Source: Candidatus Sulfopaludibacter sp. SbA3 (lineage in GTDB: Bacteria; Acidobacteriota; Vicinamibacteria; Vicinamibacterales; UBA2999). Taken from it: a stretch of DNA of 41,676 bases. Shown here piece by piece: positions 23,774 through 32,178 of the stretch (its first letter is position 1; the number at the start of each line of letters is the position of its first letter). The notes beneath the pieces are model-generated. The model had not been told where the DNA came from. It did no database searches and saw only the letters and a program-made list of their open reading frames with translations. Made by a program: the position numbers and the translations under genes. The stretch covers positions 1 through 41,676 of the forward strand of contig CAMDNQ010000025.1 in NCBI GenBank assembly GCA_945903265.1, in the 5' to 3' direction.

Positions 23774-24667
23774 CTAACGCGGGATGTTCTCGGGAACGGG
23801 AAAAATGACATAGGGGTTGGTGCACCAGCACGTCTTGATGGCCACATCAAGAATTGTACGGCCATTCAGCTTGTGCACAATGCGGCTGGGAGAATTAAAC
23901 CCGCTGAACGGTTCATCGCTCTGTAATGGATCAATCGGTTCGAAGTCCCGGTATCCGGAATATTCCGCAGTCAGGGTCGCCTGTTTCAGGACGGGGTGAT
24001 TCACCGTCATCTCGACCAGCTCGGGATGACGGTCCCGATTGAGTCGAATCTTCATATTGTTGACGGGGACACTCAGCTCATAGGTCCGGTTCGCCAGTTC
24101 GGTCACTCTCACCTGCGTGACGTTCCGGTGAGCGAGCTTGATCGCGCCCCCGGGGGTGATGGCGATCAGCGCCTGCCGCCATTCCCGGAGCTGCGGCGCC
24201 GCGGTCTGCGACGTCCCCGCCGGCGGTCCTTCACGTACAACGCCCTGCTCGTTCCAGGAGACATCGCCGGCGACCACCCCCACGGTGCGGTCCCCCTTGG
24301 CAGGGGTGAGGTCGAGACGAAGGCCCGCTTCGGGCTCGTAGGCGACTTCGGCGTAGTACCGGCTCAACTCAATCCGGGGCCAGTCCGCGGGGTTTGCCCC
24401 GGTGACCTCCCACATCGCCCCGGAGCCTTCGTAGCGCAAACTGGACCAGACCTCGTATTCCCCCACCCCGCGCAACATGCCCATCGCCCGCGCGGAGGTA
24501 TAGAGAAGTCTGGCCGCTGTTGGCTCGAAGGAGCGAACCACCCAATCGCTCGCCCGGGGGTTTGCCGGCGCCCCTCCCTGCCCGTAGGTGAGGTGGCCGA
24601 ACCCGACGACGCACGCACAGAGCACGAGGATGAATACTGGCTTGAAAGAATGCGCCCTGATCGTCAT
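23774..24667 (-). CDS. Secreted protein of unknown function
   Basis: A 297-residue exported protein (signal peptide FILVLCACVVGFGHLTYG). The mature part is beta-rich with repeated short strands (YEVWSSLRYEGSGAMWEV, VRVTELANRTYELSVPVNNMKIRLNRD, QATLTAEYSGYRDF) and a C-terminal KTCWCTNPYVIFP with two close cysteines. No family is recognised. It is the first gene of the operon 24667-21972, together with DUF6152, lipocalin-like and DLSGxW genes. A TAGGAT box eight bases before the ATG suggests a very short leader, although AGGA within it could also act as a ribosome site. Confidence 0.75.
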   Translation of the reverse strand: MTIRAHSFKPVFILVLCACVVGFGHLTYGQGGAPANPRASDWVVRSFEPTAARLLYTSARAMGMLRGVGEYEVWSSLRYEGSGAMWEVTGANPADWPRIELSRYYAEVAYEPEAGLRLDLTPAKGDRTVGVVAGDVSWNEQGVVREGPPAGTSQTAAPQLREWRQALIAITPGGAIKLAHRNVTQVRVTELANRTYELSVPVNNMKIRLNRDRHPELVEMTVNHPVLKQATLTAEYSGYRDFEPIDPLQSDEPFSGFNSPSRIVHKLNGRTILDVAIKTCWCTNPYVIFPVPENIPR

Positions 24668-24917
24668 GTACGTGGATCCTAAAGGAAAACGCCACAGCCC
24701 AACAAGTCGAGCTTACGATCGGAATGAACCTTCGGGAAGTGGCTCCTCGCACTGGACGATTTCCGCAACTGGCTCATCCGCGCAGCATGATCCGCGGCTT
24801 GTTCGGCGCCCGCGCGAGGTGGCATTCGGACTCTGTCAGGTCCCTGGGATTCCGCAACTTGCAGATTCTAAGTTGAAGTGCCGACGTTGCCAGGAATGCC
24901 AGCGAAGCCGCGGCGCC

Positions 24918-24937
24918 TTGCCCGCTATTGCGGGCAA
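24918..24937. repeat. Short inverted repeat (8-bp stem, 4-base loop)
   Basis: TTGCCCGC, TATT, GCGGGCAA: a perfect stem with no T-run after it on either strand. It could be a REP-like element or part of a small RNA; no other copy was noticed in the window. Confidence 0.5.
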
Positions 24938-25019
24938 ACAGAGGTTCCGATTCTCGTTGAGTGAGGGCTTTCGGAAACTGGTTTTGGCGTTTCGGGCCCT
25001 CTCCGAACAGCCGCTTCGG

Positions 25020-25241
25020 TTACCGTCTGCTCCTCGAGCGATCCGCCTGAGGACCGCGCGACCGGACCGTCTGAAGCCGCGCTCGTCGCGCGCTCTCAAG
25101 CGGCGACCTCCTGGTCACGGGCAGCGCGGCATGCGTCGGCGACTTCTTGAAGCCGAGGCTGAGGATGTCGTGGGCCGAGTAGCCGCTGGCATCCTCCGGG
25201 TCGCTGTAGCATTCGTCACGTTCAGGTTCGCACTCATCTGG
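25020..25241 (-). pseudogene. Broken start of a small gene, frameshifted
   Basis: On the minus strand AGGAGG lies about nine bases before an ATG at 25237, but this frame gives only 40 residues (to 25115), starting MSANLNVTNATA and soon becoming Ser/Arg-rich. A second frame is open from 25241 to 25020 and reads like a protein (DPEDASGYSAHDILSLGFKK) but has no start codon. One frameshift near 25200 would join the good start to the good reading. This looks like a decayed or truncated gene; the family is not recognised. Confidence 0.3.
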
Positions 25242-25382
25242 TCACTCCTCCTGTCATTCAATAATCGTCCTTCGCAAGGCCCGTCTACTCGATGCCGGCC
25301 ACCGATCCTGCGCGCGCTCGGTCACGCCGCCTAGGTCTTGACCGGCTACCGCCAGAGCTCCTCGATCTTCACCAACGACCTC

Positions 25383-26174
25383 TCACTTCCGGCCCGTCGC
25401 AAACGCGGTGTCCACCGATTCGCGGGAGACCGAACCGCCGTGCCCGAGATAGAACATCTTGATAGGCCGCTTCAGTACCGCCTTGATGTTCTCGAGGTTG
25501 CGAGCGCGGTCGGCATGGAAGTCGTGCTCGCCAGCCCGATGGGAACTGAGCGCCCCACCCACGTAGCCTCCCGCCATCATGTCGCCGACAAATGCACGCC
25601 CGTCGTCGAACAATACGACCAACGAGCCCGGCGTGTGCCCGGGCATGGGGATCGCCTGTCCTCGAATGTCCCACGGTGTGAGGTCCAACGCGTCGTTCAC
25701 CGCGATGTCTGGCACAAACGACCTGAAGTGCAGGTCGATGATCAGGTGCTTGAACAAGAAAGCCGTGACGCCGGTCGGCTTGAGATCATCGTTGTGTCCG
25801 GCGTGGGCCATCCCGACGTCGCCCTAGCCCAAGGCAACCTTGGCGCCACCGACCCGCAGTTCAGCGGCAAGGCCGGCGTGATCGGAGGGGGCGTGGGTCA
25901 GGATAACGAGCGCGAGGTCCGCCGGCCGAAGGCCTCTCGGCGCAAGGGCCGTCGTGAGGGCGTCCAGATCTTTCGGAGAGCCGCCATCAATGAGTACGGG
26001 TCTGGCGGTCCTGATGAGAAAGACGTTGGAGAGACTCAGCTTGATCTGGACCACTTCCGGGGTAGGGCTCGACCCAGCAGTAGGCGCCGTTGCCTGGCCG
26101 CAGCCTTGCGCCACCGCCAGTGCGAGAAGCCACAAGACGCGTCCAAATCGCGGGGGCAACCTGTGAAGAGTCAC
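25383..26174 (-). pseudogene. MBL-fold lipoprotein gene interrupted by an in-frame amber codon
   Basis: One continuous reading frame of 263 codons before the TGA is cut by a single TAG at 25826-25824 (codon 117). Before it come a lipoprotein signal (LWLLALAVAQGC, Cys25), VFLIRTARPVLIDGG and LTHAPSDHAG; after it GHTPGSLVVLFDDGRAFVGDMM and MFYLGHGGS, the later metal motifs of the MBL fold. The first metal motif reads HAPSDH in place of HxHxDH: Pro96 (CCC) replaces the second His. The GTG start is one base after the stop of the SDR gene, so it ends the leftward operon. Probably inactive; an assembly error or stop readthrough is possible. Confidence 0.8.
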
Positions 26175-26175
26175 G

Positions 26176-27588
26176 TTAGGACCCGCCAAATCGGAGACGG
26201 ATGACGTCGCCTCGATACTGAAAGATCTTCCTGAGTGCCGAGCGGATGAAGACGCGATTCGCCAGCCGCCCGACGAGCCCGAGCGGCGGCGTGTAATACA
26301 CGCGATCCTCCATCACCGTGCGCGGGCCATCGGCCTGAAACGTGTGTTCGTGACACCAGAAGCGGTACGGGCCCATCTCTTGAAAATCGGCAAACCTTCG
26401 CCCCGGCTCCCACGCGGTGATGCGCGTGCGCCAGTGCACGGGCAGGGGACCGACGCGCACGCGGTAGTCGATCACAGCCCCCGCCGCCATCGGCGGCGCC
26501 TGTCCCTGAATGGAAAAGCGCATCGCCGCCGGCGTGATCACGCCGAGGTTCGCGGCCTTGGAGAAGAACGCGAACGTCTCCTCGAGCGGCGAAGCGATCA
26601 CCGTCCTGACCCGCAGTTCGTAGCGAGCCTCCCCGGCTCCTTCGGGTCTCGACTGCGCGGGCGAGATCGCGACGGCTGTGCCGCCGACAATGTCCTCGAG
26701 CGCCGAATCCACAGTTGGAAAGTCGAACGCGAACTGAAGCTCTCGCAGCACGCGAGGGTCGACGCGCTGGCTTGCCAGCAACACGGTGGCCGCCTGGCCA
26801 ACGATCACCTTGAGCGCCAGTGCCGGCAGCGGAAGCATCGCAGGGCGATGCAGGGCGCGCCCGAGCGCGCGCGCGAACGAGCGGCTCGTCGCCTGCTCGG
26901 GCGCCACGCCGTTCACGGGTCCGCGATAGCGGTCGTCGACGAGCGTCACGGCGATAATCTTCACCAGATCGTGGAGATGAATCCACGGCAGGTACTGCGT
27001 GCCCGATCCGACGGGCCCGCCCACACCCAACTGGAACGGCGGCAGCATCTGGGCCAGGGCGCCGCCGGCCCGACCCAGCACGACGCCGGTTCGCAGGAGC
27101 ACTACACGCGTACCCAGCCGCTCGGCGTCCTGGGCCGCGCTCTCCCACCTCCGGCACAACCGCGCCAGGAAATCGTCACTGCCACCCGACGCTTCGGTGA
27201 GCTGTTCGTCGGCGCGGTCACCGTAGTAGCCGACGGCGCTGCCGGACACCAAGACGCGCGGGCAGGACGTCGCCTCGGCCATGGCCCGCACCAGTTGCTC
27301 GGTGACGGTGATGCGGCTGTCTTCCAGAATCGCGCGGCGGGCGGCCGTCCATCGGCCACCGATGACCGGTTCGCCCGCCAGATTTACCACGGCGTCCGAA
27401 CGCGCCATCGCCGCGGCCAGCGCGCCGGGCGCCGTGTCAGCCCGAAGTAGCTCGACCTCGGGGCCCAGGAGGCTCCGGGCGCGCGCTGGTGAACGCACCC
27501 ACGCCACCACGGCATGCCCGTCGCGTTGGAGCCGCGGAATCAGCGCCCGCCCGACGAAACCGGTGGCGCCCGTCACGAACACACGCAT
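26176..27588 (-). CDS. TIGR01777-type SDR epimerase fused to SRPBCC domain
   Basis: A 470-residue cytoplasmic protein. Residues 1-300 are an atypical short-chain dehydrogenase of the YfcH/TIGR01777 type: VFVTGATGFVGRALIPRL (NAD(P) site), AVVNLAGEPVIGGRWT, RVLVSGSAVGYYGD and the C-terminal DUF1731-like LPLPALALKVIVGQAATVLLASQRVDP. Residues from about 320 (YELRVRTVIASPLEETFAFFSKAANLGVITP ... EHTFQADGPRTVMEDRVYYTPPLG) are a SRPBCC/START-like ligand-binding domain. Fusions of this type are known in gene clusters with photolyase, DUF523 and LitR. Substrate unknown. It follows the conserved 170-residue gene by 12 bases. Confidence 0.87.
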   Translation of the reverse strand: MRVFVTGATGFVGRALIPRLQRDGHAVVAWVRSPARARSLLGPEVELLRADTAPGALAAAMARSDAVVNLAGEPVIGGRWTAARRAILEDSRITVTEQLVRAMAEATSCPRVLVSGSAVGYYGDRADEQLTEASGGSDDFLARLCRRWESAAQDAERLGTRVVLLRTGVVLGRAGGALAQMLPPFQLGVGGPVGSGTQYLPWIHLHDLVKIIAVTLVDDRYRGPVNGVAPEQATSRSFARALGRALHRPAMLPLPALALKVIVGQAATVLLASQRVDPRVLRELQFAFDFPTVDSALEDIVGGTAVAISPAQSRPEGAGEARYELRVRTVIASPLEETFAFFSKAANLGVITPAAMRFSIQGQAPPMAAGAVIDYRVRVGPLPVHWRTRITAWEPGRRFADFQEMGPYRFWCHEHTFQADGPRTVMEDRVYYTPPLGLVGRLANRVFIRSALRKIFQYRGDVIRLRFGGS

Positions 27589-27600
27589 GCCGCGCCCTTC

Positions 27601-28113
27601 CTAGATCTTCCGGCTGTCGTACGCCCAGTGCAGGACGGCCTGTCGCTGCCGCCTCCGGCACTCGAGGTCGCCCGGCTCGCAGTTTTTGCGAATCGCGGCC
27701 ACGTGCCGGGCGACCGCCCGCCATCGTCGAATCTGCCGGGCGTCGTCGGCGCTCCTGCGGCCCATGTAGTACCGGCAGTACCACTGAAACCACCCGCGCG
27801 GATCCTGAGCGCGAAGCCAGCCGCTGCGGCGCCATATGGAGAGCGACTGCGAGGCGTTCACGCCGAAGCAGTTCAGGCGCGCGTCGTGCCGCTCGGCGCA
27901 CAGCTTGGCGCCCACGAACCAACTCGCGGGAAATTCCTGATCACAGTCCGTCATGTACTTCCCGCCGAAGACGCCCAGCCGCAGCATCTGTTTCGGCGTC
28001 AGATCCGGGGTGAAACCCGGCGCGAAGTTCCTGCCGACCGGCTTGGTCCGCCAGTAGACGTAGCCGTGCTGCATCCGATCGTTGACGATCACCTTCTTCG
28101 GCATCCCGGTCAC
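27601..28113 (-). CDS. Conserved protein of unknown function, aromatic-rich
   Basis: A 170-residue basic protein without signal peptide or membrane helix. Notable segments are VNDRMQHGYVYWRTKPVGRNF, TPKQMLRLGVFGGKYMTDC, GWFQWYCRYYMGRR and DLECRRRQRQAVLHWAYDSRKI, rich in Trp, Tyr and Arg with several cysteines. I recall similar unnamed proteins in plants, fungi and bacteria but cannot assign a function. The GTG start overlaps the DUF523-DUF1722 stop by four bases (GTGA), so its product is made with the stress-type genes of the operon. Confidence 0.7.
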   Translation of the reverse strand: MTGMPKKVIVNDRMQHGYVYWRTKPVGRNFAPGFTPDLTPKQMLRLGVFGGKYMTDCDQEFPASWFVGAKLCAERHDARLNCFGVNASQSLSIWRRSGWLRAQDPRGWFQWYCRYYMGRRSADDARQIRRWRAVARHVAAIRKNCEPGDLECRRRQRQAVLHWAYDSRKI

Positions 28114-29075
28114 ACGTGGTTGCGCAGCATCAACTCCACCGGATGCGGCCGCAGATAGACCTGATCCGCCAGATACGGCACGCCGCAGCGGCGAATGTGA
28201 TGGGCGAACAGCGTGAGCGGCACCACAAGCGGGACGCGCCCTCCGGCGTAGTCTTCGATGAGGGCGAGCAGTTCGGCCCTGCTGTCTCGGTCGAGCGTCT
28301 CTTTGAAGTAGCCGAGCATGTGCTGCAGCACGTTAGCGTGCCGGCGCGGCGTGGCCATGGTCGCGAGCGCCGTCATGAATTCGGTCGAATAGCGCTCCTG
28401 GAATTCGGGTCGCGGCATCGCCTTGCCTGATGCCACGAGGCGGCCCAGTCGCTGGTAGGCCTCCGGTCGGTGGGCCATGAGCGTGAGCTTGTGAGCCGTG
28501 TGGAACCGCACGACGTCGCCCATCGACCACCGTGCCGCAAACAGCGCCGTGAGCCGACGATACGCAAAGACGCGCTCCACGAAGTTCTCGCGCAGCCGCG
28601 GATCGTTGAGCCGCCCTTCCTCTTCGACCGGTAGCAGGGGAAAGCGCGTGACCAAGGCGTCGGCGAACAGTCCTCGGCCCGACTTCGCCGGCACCCCGCC
28701 GGTCCCGTAGACCTTGACGCGCTCGAGGCCACAGGTGGGCGAGTCTTTCTTCAACACGAAACCGAACAGCTCGCCGTCGGCCAGTTCCTCGACCCGGCGG
28801 CGCGCGTAGCCGCGCATGCGCGCGGTGTGATCCTGAGCCGACTTATTGGACAGCAGGCGAATCTGGCCGTCGGCCTGTACCAACCGCATCGATTCACGCG
28901 GGGCGTCCAGCCCCGACTCGACCTCCGGGCACACCGGCACCCAGTCGACGAACTGTCCAAGCGATTCCACCAAGAAGGGATCGCGCTTGTGGCCGCCGTC
29001 GAAGCGCACCGGTTCGCCGAGCAGACACGCCGAAATCCCGAGGCGGATCCGTTCATGGGTCATGGGGAGGCTCAT
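28110..29075 (-). CDS. DUF523-DUF1722 protein (YbgA-like fusion)
   Basis: A 321-residue cytoplasmic protein joining DUF523 (GISACLLGEPVRFDGGHKRD, VCPEVESGLDAPRE, FVLKKDSPTCGLERVKVY) with DUF1722 (about residue 190 on: FHTAHKLTLMAHRPEAYQRLG, HANVLQHMLGYF, PLVVPLTLFAHHIRR). The family is linked to DNA photolyase genes and light or oxidative stress clusters; some DUF523 members have proposed thiouracil-desulfidase activity. The conserved Cys residues in ACLLG and SPTCG are present. The ATG at 29075 overlaps the upstream TGA (ATGA); a second ATG is at 29063. Confidence 0.85.
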   Translation of the reverse strand: MSLPMTHERIRLGISACLLGEPVRFDGGHKRDPFLVESLGQFVDWVPVCPEVESGLDAPRESMRLVQADGQIRLLSNKSAQDHTARMRGYARRRVEELADGELFGFVLKKDSPTCGLERVKVYGTGGVPAKSGRGLFADALVTRFPLLPVEEEGRLNDPRLRENFVERVFAYRRLTALFAARWSMGDVVRFHTAHKLTLMAHRPEAYQRLGRLVASGKAMPRPEFQERYSTEFMTALATMATPRRHANVLQHMLGYFKETLDRDSRAELLALIEDYAGGRVPLVVPLTLFAHHIRRCGVPYLADQVYLRPHPVELMLRNHV

Positions 29076-30088
29076 ACCTTTCGATCGCGAATCCAACTGA
29101 ACGCACGGGGCGGCTGCTTCGCCAGCGCGGCCGCGGTACGCTCGGCCAGCCGCATGTACCGTTCGGACTGGCGGCAGAGTTCGTCTTGCGCCCGGGCCGC
29201 CTCACCCGTGACCGCTCGGCCCGCGATGTCCCAGGTCGTGACCAGGTGCTCGATGATGGAGGCGTAGTCGCGCACGGTGTAGACGTCGGTGCGCTGGGCG
29301 ACGACGGCAAAGTGATCGAACAGATCCGGATCCCTGCCGTCGTCCATGAACCGGCCGGGCATCGCGATGCGGCCGCGGAGCATCGATCGGAATGCGAGGA
29401 TCCCGCCCGCCGGATCGTGTTCGAGCACTTCCGCCATCATGCGCGTGTAGAACGCCTCGTGCCGCGCTTCGTCGCCGGCAATCACGCCGCAGATGCGGGC
29501 GAGGTTCGGGTCGCCGTGCCTGGCGGCGATCCGCCCGACGTTACCGTGTGACAAGCGCGTGGCGCGTTCCTGAAACGCGGTATACACCAGGAGGCTGTAG
29601 GGATCGGCCTGGCTCTGCGGATTGAAGCCGCTGGCCACGAGGCCATGGATCGTCCGTTCCACGGCGCGCATGTGCACGCGGCCGGTGAGACGGAGGTAAG
29701 CGTTGAGGAGATCGCCGTGGCGGTTTTCCTCTGCGGTCCAGCCCCGAAGCCATCGCGCCCAGGGAGCCGGGTTCATGCCCTCGTCATCCCTGACCAGTCC
29801 GTTGAGCGCGACGGAGTAACTGGGGAGCGCTTCTTCGGTGACCATGTCGCCCACCAGGACGACCAACAGCTCGTCGGAGACGGTCTCGGCGGCCGTTCGG
29901 AACCGTTCGACCTCGTCCCGCCAGCTCACCGCCTCGAGGTCCGGCAGATAGTCGGTGGGCTGCCACGCCCGGTCGAGCGGGAGCAACAGGCTCAGATTCG
30001 CAGCCACAGCCGGTTCGATCGCCCGGATCACGTCGTGGCGTTCTGCCAACGTGCGGTGGCATCGATCGGCGGACACAGGACGTTCCAT
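29072..30088 (-). CDS. Acyl-ACP desaturase-like diiron enzyme
   Basis: A 338-residue soluble protein of the plant-type stearoyl-ACP desaturase family (ferritin-like fold). The diiron ligand motifs are seen: DMVTEEALPSY, WTAEENRHGDLLNAY (ExxH) and VIAGDEARHEAFYTRMM (second ExxH). QERATRLSHGNVGR, between the two motifs, is also typical. These enzymes insert a cis double bond into acyl-ACP using O2 and ferredoxin. The product could feed the methyltransferase and flavin oxidoreductase encoded just upstream. GGGGAAGG lies two bases before the ATG; a GTG at 30100 is an alternative start. Confidence 0.87.
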   Translation of the reverse strand: MERPVSADRCHRTLAERHDVIRAIEPAVAANLSLLLPLDRAWQPTDYLPDLEAVSWRDEVERFRTAAETVSDELLVVLVGDMVTEEALPSYSVALNGLVRDDEGMNPAPWARWLRGWTAEENRHGDLLNAYLRLTGRVHMRAVERTIHGLVASGFNPQSQADPYSLLVYTAFQERATRLSHGNVGRIAARHGDPNLARICGVIAGDEARHEAFYTRMMAEVLEHDPAGGILAFRSMLRGRIAMPGRFMDDGRDPDLFDHFAVVAQRTDVYTVRDYASIIEHLVTTWDIAGRAVTGEAARAQDELCRQSERYMRLAERTAAALAKQPPRAFSWIRDRKV

Positions 30089-30100
30089 GACCTTCCCCAC

Positions 30101-31369
30101 CTAGGCCGCCGATTCGCTGGCGCCCGCACCGCGCTGTTGCACGGCGGGTTCAGACCACGGCTCGTTGAAGAGGACGCGCTGGGCCCCGTTCTTCGACAGA
30201 ACCAGCCGGAACAGCCCGGTGTGGCGTTCGAGGAACGTCGCTTCGCACGATCCCAGATACAAGTCCCACATGCGAATGAAGCGCTCGTCGAACCCAAGGG
30301 CACGCACGCGCGTGAGGTGCTGATGGAAGCGGGCGCGCCACGCGTGCAAGGTGCGCGCGTAGTGGGTGCCGCAATTCTCGGCGTGATACAGGGACAGCGA
30401 CGTCGTCCGCGCCAGCGACGCGAGTATTTCTCCCACTGACGCGAGTTCGCCGCCCGGAAAAATGTACTTCTCGATCCAGTCCGGGGTGCCGTGGTAGTGC
30501 GGGAACCACTGATCGTCCACCGTGATCGTCTGCAGGAACATCATGCCGTCCGGTGCCAGCAGGCGGTCGACGGCCGAGAAGTAGTCGTCGTAGTGCGTGA
30601 GACCGACGGCCTCGAACATCTCGATACTGACGACCTTGTCGAACCGCCCGGTCAGTTCCCTGTAGTCCGCGCGCAACACCTCGATGCGCGCACCGGCCTC
30701 GCCGATCCGCGACCGCCAGTCGCAGACGTGGCGATATTGTTCGTCGCTGATCGTCGTGGTCGTCACGCGGCAGCCGTAATGGGTCGCCGCCCAGACGGCG
30801 AAGCCACCCCACCCGCTGCCGATTTCGAGGACGTGGTCGCCGGGCGAGAGTCTCAGCGCCCGGCAGATGCGATCGACCTTCTGCGCCTGCGCCTGCTCCA
30901 GCCCGTCGGTGGCTGATTCGAAGTAACCGCAGGAGTACATGAGCAGATCGGCATCGAGGAAGAGGCGAAAGAAGTCGTTGCCGAGGTCGTAGTGCCGATG
31001 GATGTGCCGTCGGCTTCCGGCGAGCGAATTATCCCGGAGCCGACGGGCGATGCCGCCCGCCATCCGATGCAGCGCGCCTGCGAGGCGATTCTGCCCGTCG
31101 AGCACCCGCCGGTTGCGCAGCATCAGCCGCACCAGGGGCACCAGGTCGGGCGTCGTCCAGTCGCCGTCCATGAAGGACTCGCCGAGGCCGATGTCGCTGC
31201 CCAGGAGGGCCCGCAGGAAGAACCGCTCGTCGCTGACCGTCAGGGTCGCATCCAACTCGCCAGGCTCGCCGTACCGGTACGTGCGGTCTGGGCACTCCAC
31301 GGTCAGCGTTCCCCCGGTCACGCCGCCGAGGCCAGAGAGAAACGCCGTCTTCGCCCACTGCGTCAGCAT
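30101..31369 (-). CDS. CFA synthase-like / UfaM-like SAM-dependent fatty acyl methyltransferase
   Basis: A 422-residue enzyme with the cyclopropane fatty acid synthase fold: HYDLGNDFFRLFLD, MYSCGYFE, the SAM loop VLEIGSGWGGFAVWA, SIEMFEAVG and WIEKYIFPGGELASV. The His of the E. coli CFA synthase bicarbonate site (LLHTI) is Gln here (MFLQTI), and EHVG is EAVG. These are features I associate with the subgroup that sits beside flavin oxidoreductase and DUF1365 genes and includes furan-fatty-acid methyltransferase UfaM. It may thus add a methyl branch and not a cyclopropane ring. AAGGAG eight bases upstream supports the ATG at 31369. Confidence 0.88.
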   Translation of the reverse strand: MLTQWAKTAFLSGLGGVTGGTLTVECPDRTYRYGEPGELDATLTVSDERFFLRALLGSDIGLGESFMDGDWTTPDLVPLVRLMLRNRRVLDGQNRLAGALHRMAGGIARRLRDNSLAGSRRHIHRHYDLGNDFFRLFLDADLLMYSCGYFESATDGLEQAQAQKVDRICRALRLSPGDHVLEIGSGWGGFAVWAATHYGCRVTTTTISDEQYRHVCDWRSRIGEAGARIEVLRADYRELTGRFDKVVSIEMFEAVGLTHYDDYFSAVDRLLAPDGMMFLQTITVDDQWFPHYHGTPDWIEKYIFPGGELASVGEILASLARTTSLSLYHAENCGTHYARTLHAWRARFHQHLTRVRALGFDERFIRMWDLYLGSCEATFLERHTGLFRLVLSKNGAQRVLFNEPWSEPAVQQRGAGASESAA

Positions 31370-31374
31370 GCTCC

Positions 31375-32178
31375 TTACTCCTTCCACGAACCAGCCTGTC
31401 GCGTCGTCATCGCCGCCTGAGCCGCGCGTTCGCCAACGCCATCAGCCGTGACACGCGGCACGACAGGCGCGCCCTTCCACCAGAGTTTCAGCGCCTCCCA
31501 GTGAATCCCGGCCATCACCCGCGCGGTCATCGCGGGATACCGCACGAGCACCCGCCGTATCTCCCCCGCGCTCCAGGGCCGGCGTTCAAGCGACAGCGTC
31601 GCATCGAAGCCGACCGATCCCGCCTGACTGGTCTCCATGTGGGCCACCAGGCGGCCGTCTGGCGGCGTGAAGGCGAACGTGTACTCGAGGTCGGCCGGCA
31701 TGAACGGCGAGACGTACAGCGACTTCGCGGCCCCGGCGCGAAAGGTGCGGGAGGCCGGATCGGGCCGAAGCCAGTAGCGGTGACTTCCGCCGAAGGTGTT
31801 GCGCACCTCGGCCAGGACCACCTGCAGCCGGTCCGCCCCATCAAAGCAATAGAAGAAGGAGACCGGATTGAAGCAGTACCCGAGATACCGCAGGTGGGTC
31901 AGCAGGAAGATACGGCCTGCTGGCAGTTCGATCCCGTGGCGTGTCGCGTCGACGACGAGCCGGTCCCGGAGGGGAAGGGCCGGATCGCCAAGATGATCGC
32001 GATCGTCGAAGCTGGCCCAGTTCCAGCGGTTGTGGCTCGTGAGCCGCGACAGCCGCATCAGCTCCGGGACGCGATCGATGTCGAGCAGAGCCATGAACAG
32101 GGGATACGTGAAGACGTGCTCGACGGGCGTGAATCGCCGGTGGCGCAGCGTGCCGACGAATAATCCCGAGTCGATCAC
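31375..32178 (-). CDS. DUF1365 family protein
   Basis: A 267-residue protein with DUF1365 signatures: LFVGTLRHRRFTPVEHVFTYPLFMALLDID at the start, SHNRWNWASFDDRDHLGD, FLLTHLRYLGYCFNPVSFFYCFD, EVRNTFGGSHRYWL and KSLYVSPFMPADLEYTF. The family is almost always found between a flavin amine-oxidase-like gene and a CFA-like methyltransferase, as here; its chemistry is unknown. The GTG at 32178 overlaps the upstream TGA by four bases (GTGA). It may be a partner subunit in lipid modification. Confidence 0.9.
   Translation of the reverse strand: MIDSGLFVGTLRHRRFTPVEHVFTYPLFMALLDIDRVPELMRLSRLTSHNRWNWASFDDRDHLGDPALPLRDRLVVDATRHGIELPAGRIFLLTHLRYLGYCFNPVSFFYCFDGADRLQVVLAEVRNTFGGSHRYWLRPDPASRTFRAGAAKSLYVSPFMPADLEYTFAFTPPDGRLVAHMETSQAGSVGFDATLSLERRPWSAGEIRRVLVRYPAMTARVMAGIHWEALKLWWKGAPVVPRVTADGVGERAAQAAMTTRQAGSWKE

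Larger units (their letters stand above)
24668..25382. other. Intergenic region without an intact gene
   Basis: This 715-base stretch has no convincing complete gene. Long open frames exist on both strands, but their products are Arg/Ser/Pro-rich without family patterns. It contains a perfect hairpin at 24918-24937 and a gene-start remnant at 25020-25241 (minus). The part at about 24850-25020 has a lower GC content than its neighbours, which fits a repeat or remnant, but this is not proven. Confidence 0.5.

Noticed and set aside
24588-25334. Plus-strand open frame of 248 codons in the gene-poor stretch
   Set aside because: It overlaps the start of a real minus-strand gene and its product is basic and patternless. 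It could hide a repeat but is not a convincing gene.
25338-26204. Plus-strand open frame of 288 codons
   Set aside because: It is the antisense of the MBL gene, whose motifs are seen on the minus strand on both sides of the amber codon.
27601-28113. Photolyase or lipocalin, the usual partners in LitR clusters
   Set aside because: The 170-residue protein has neither FAD-binding photolyase motifs nor a lipocalin GxW start.
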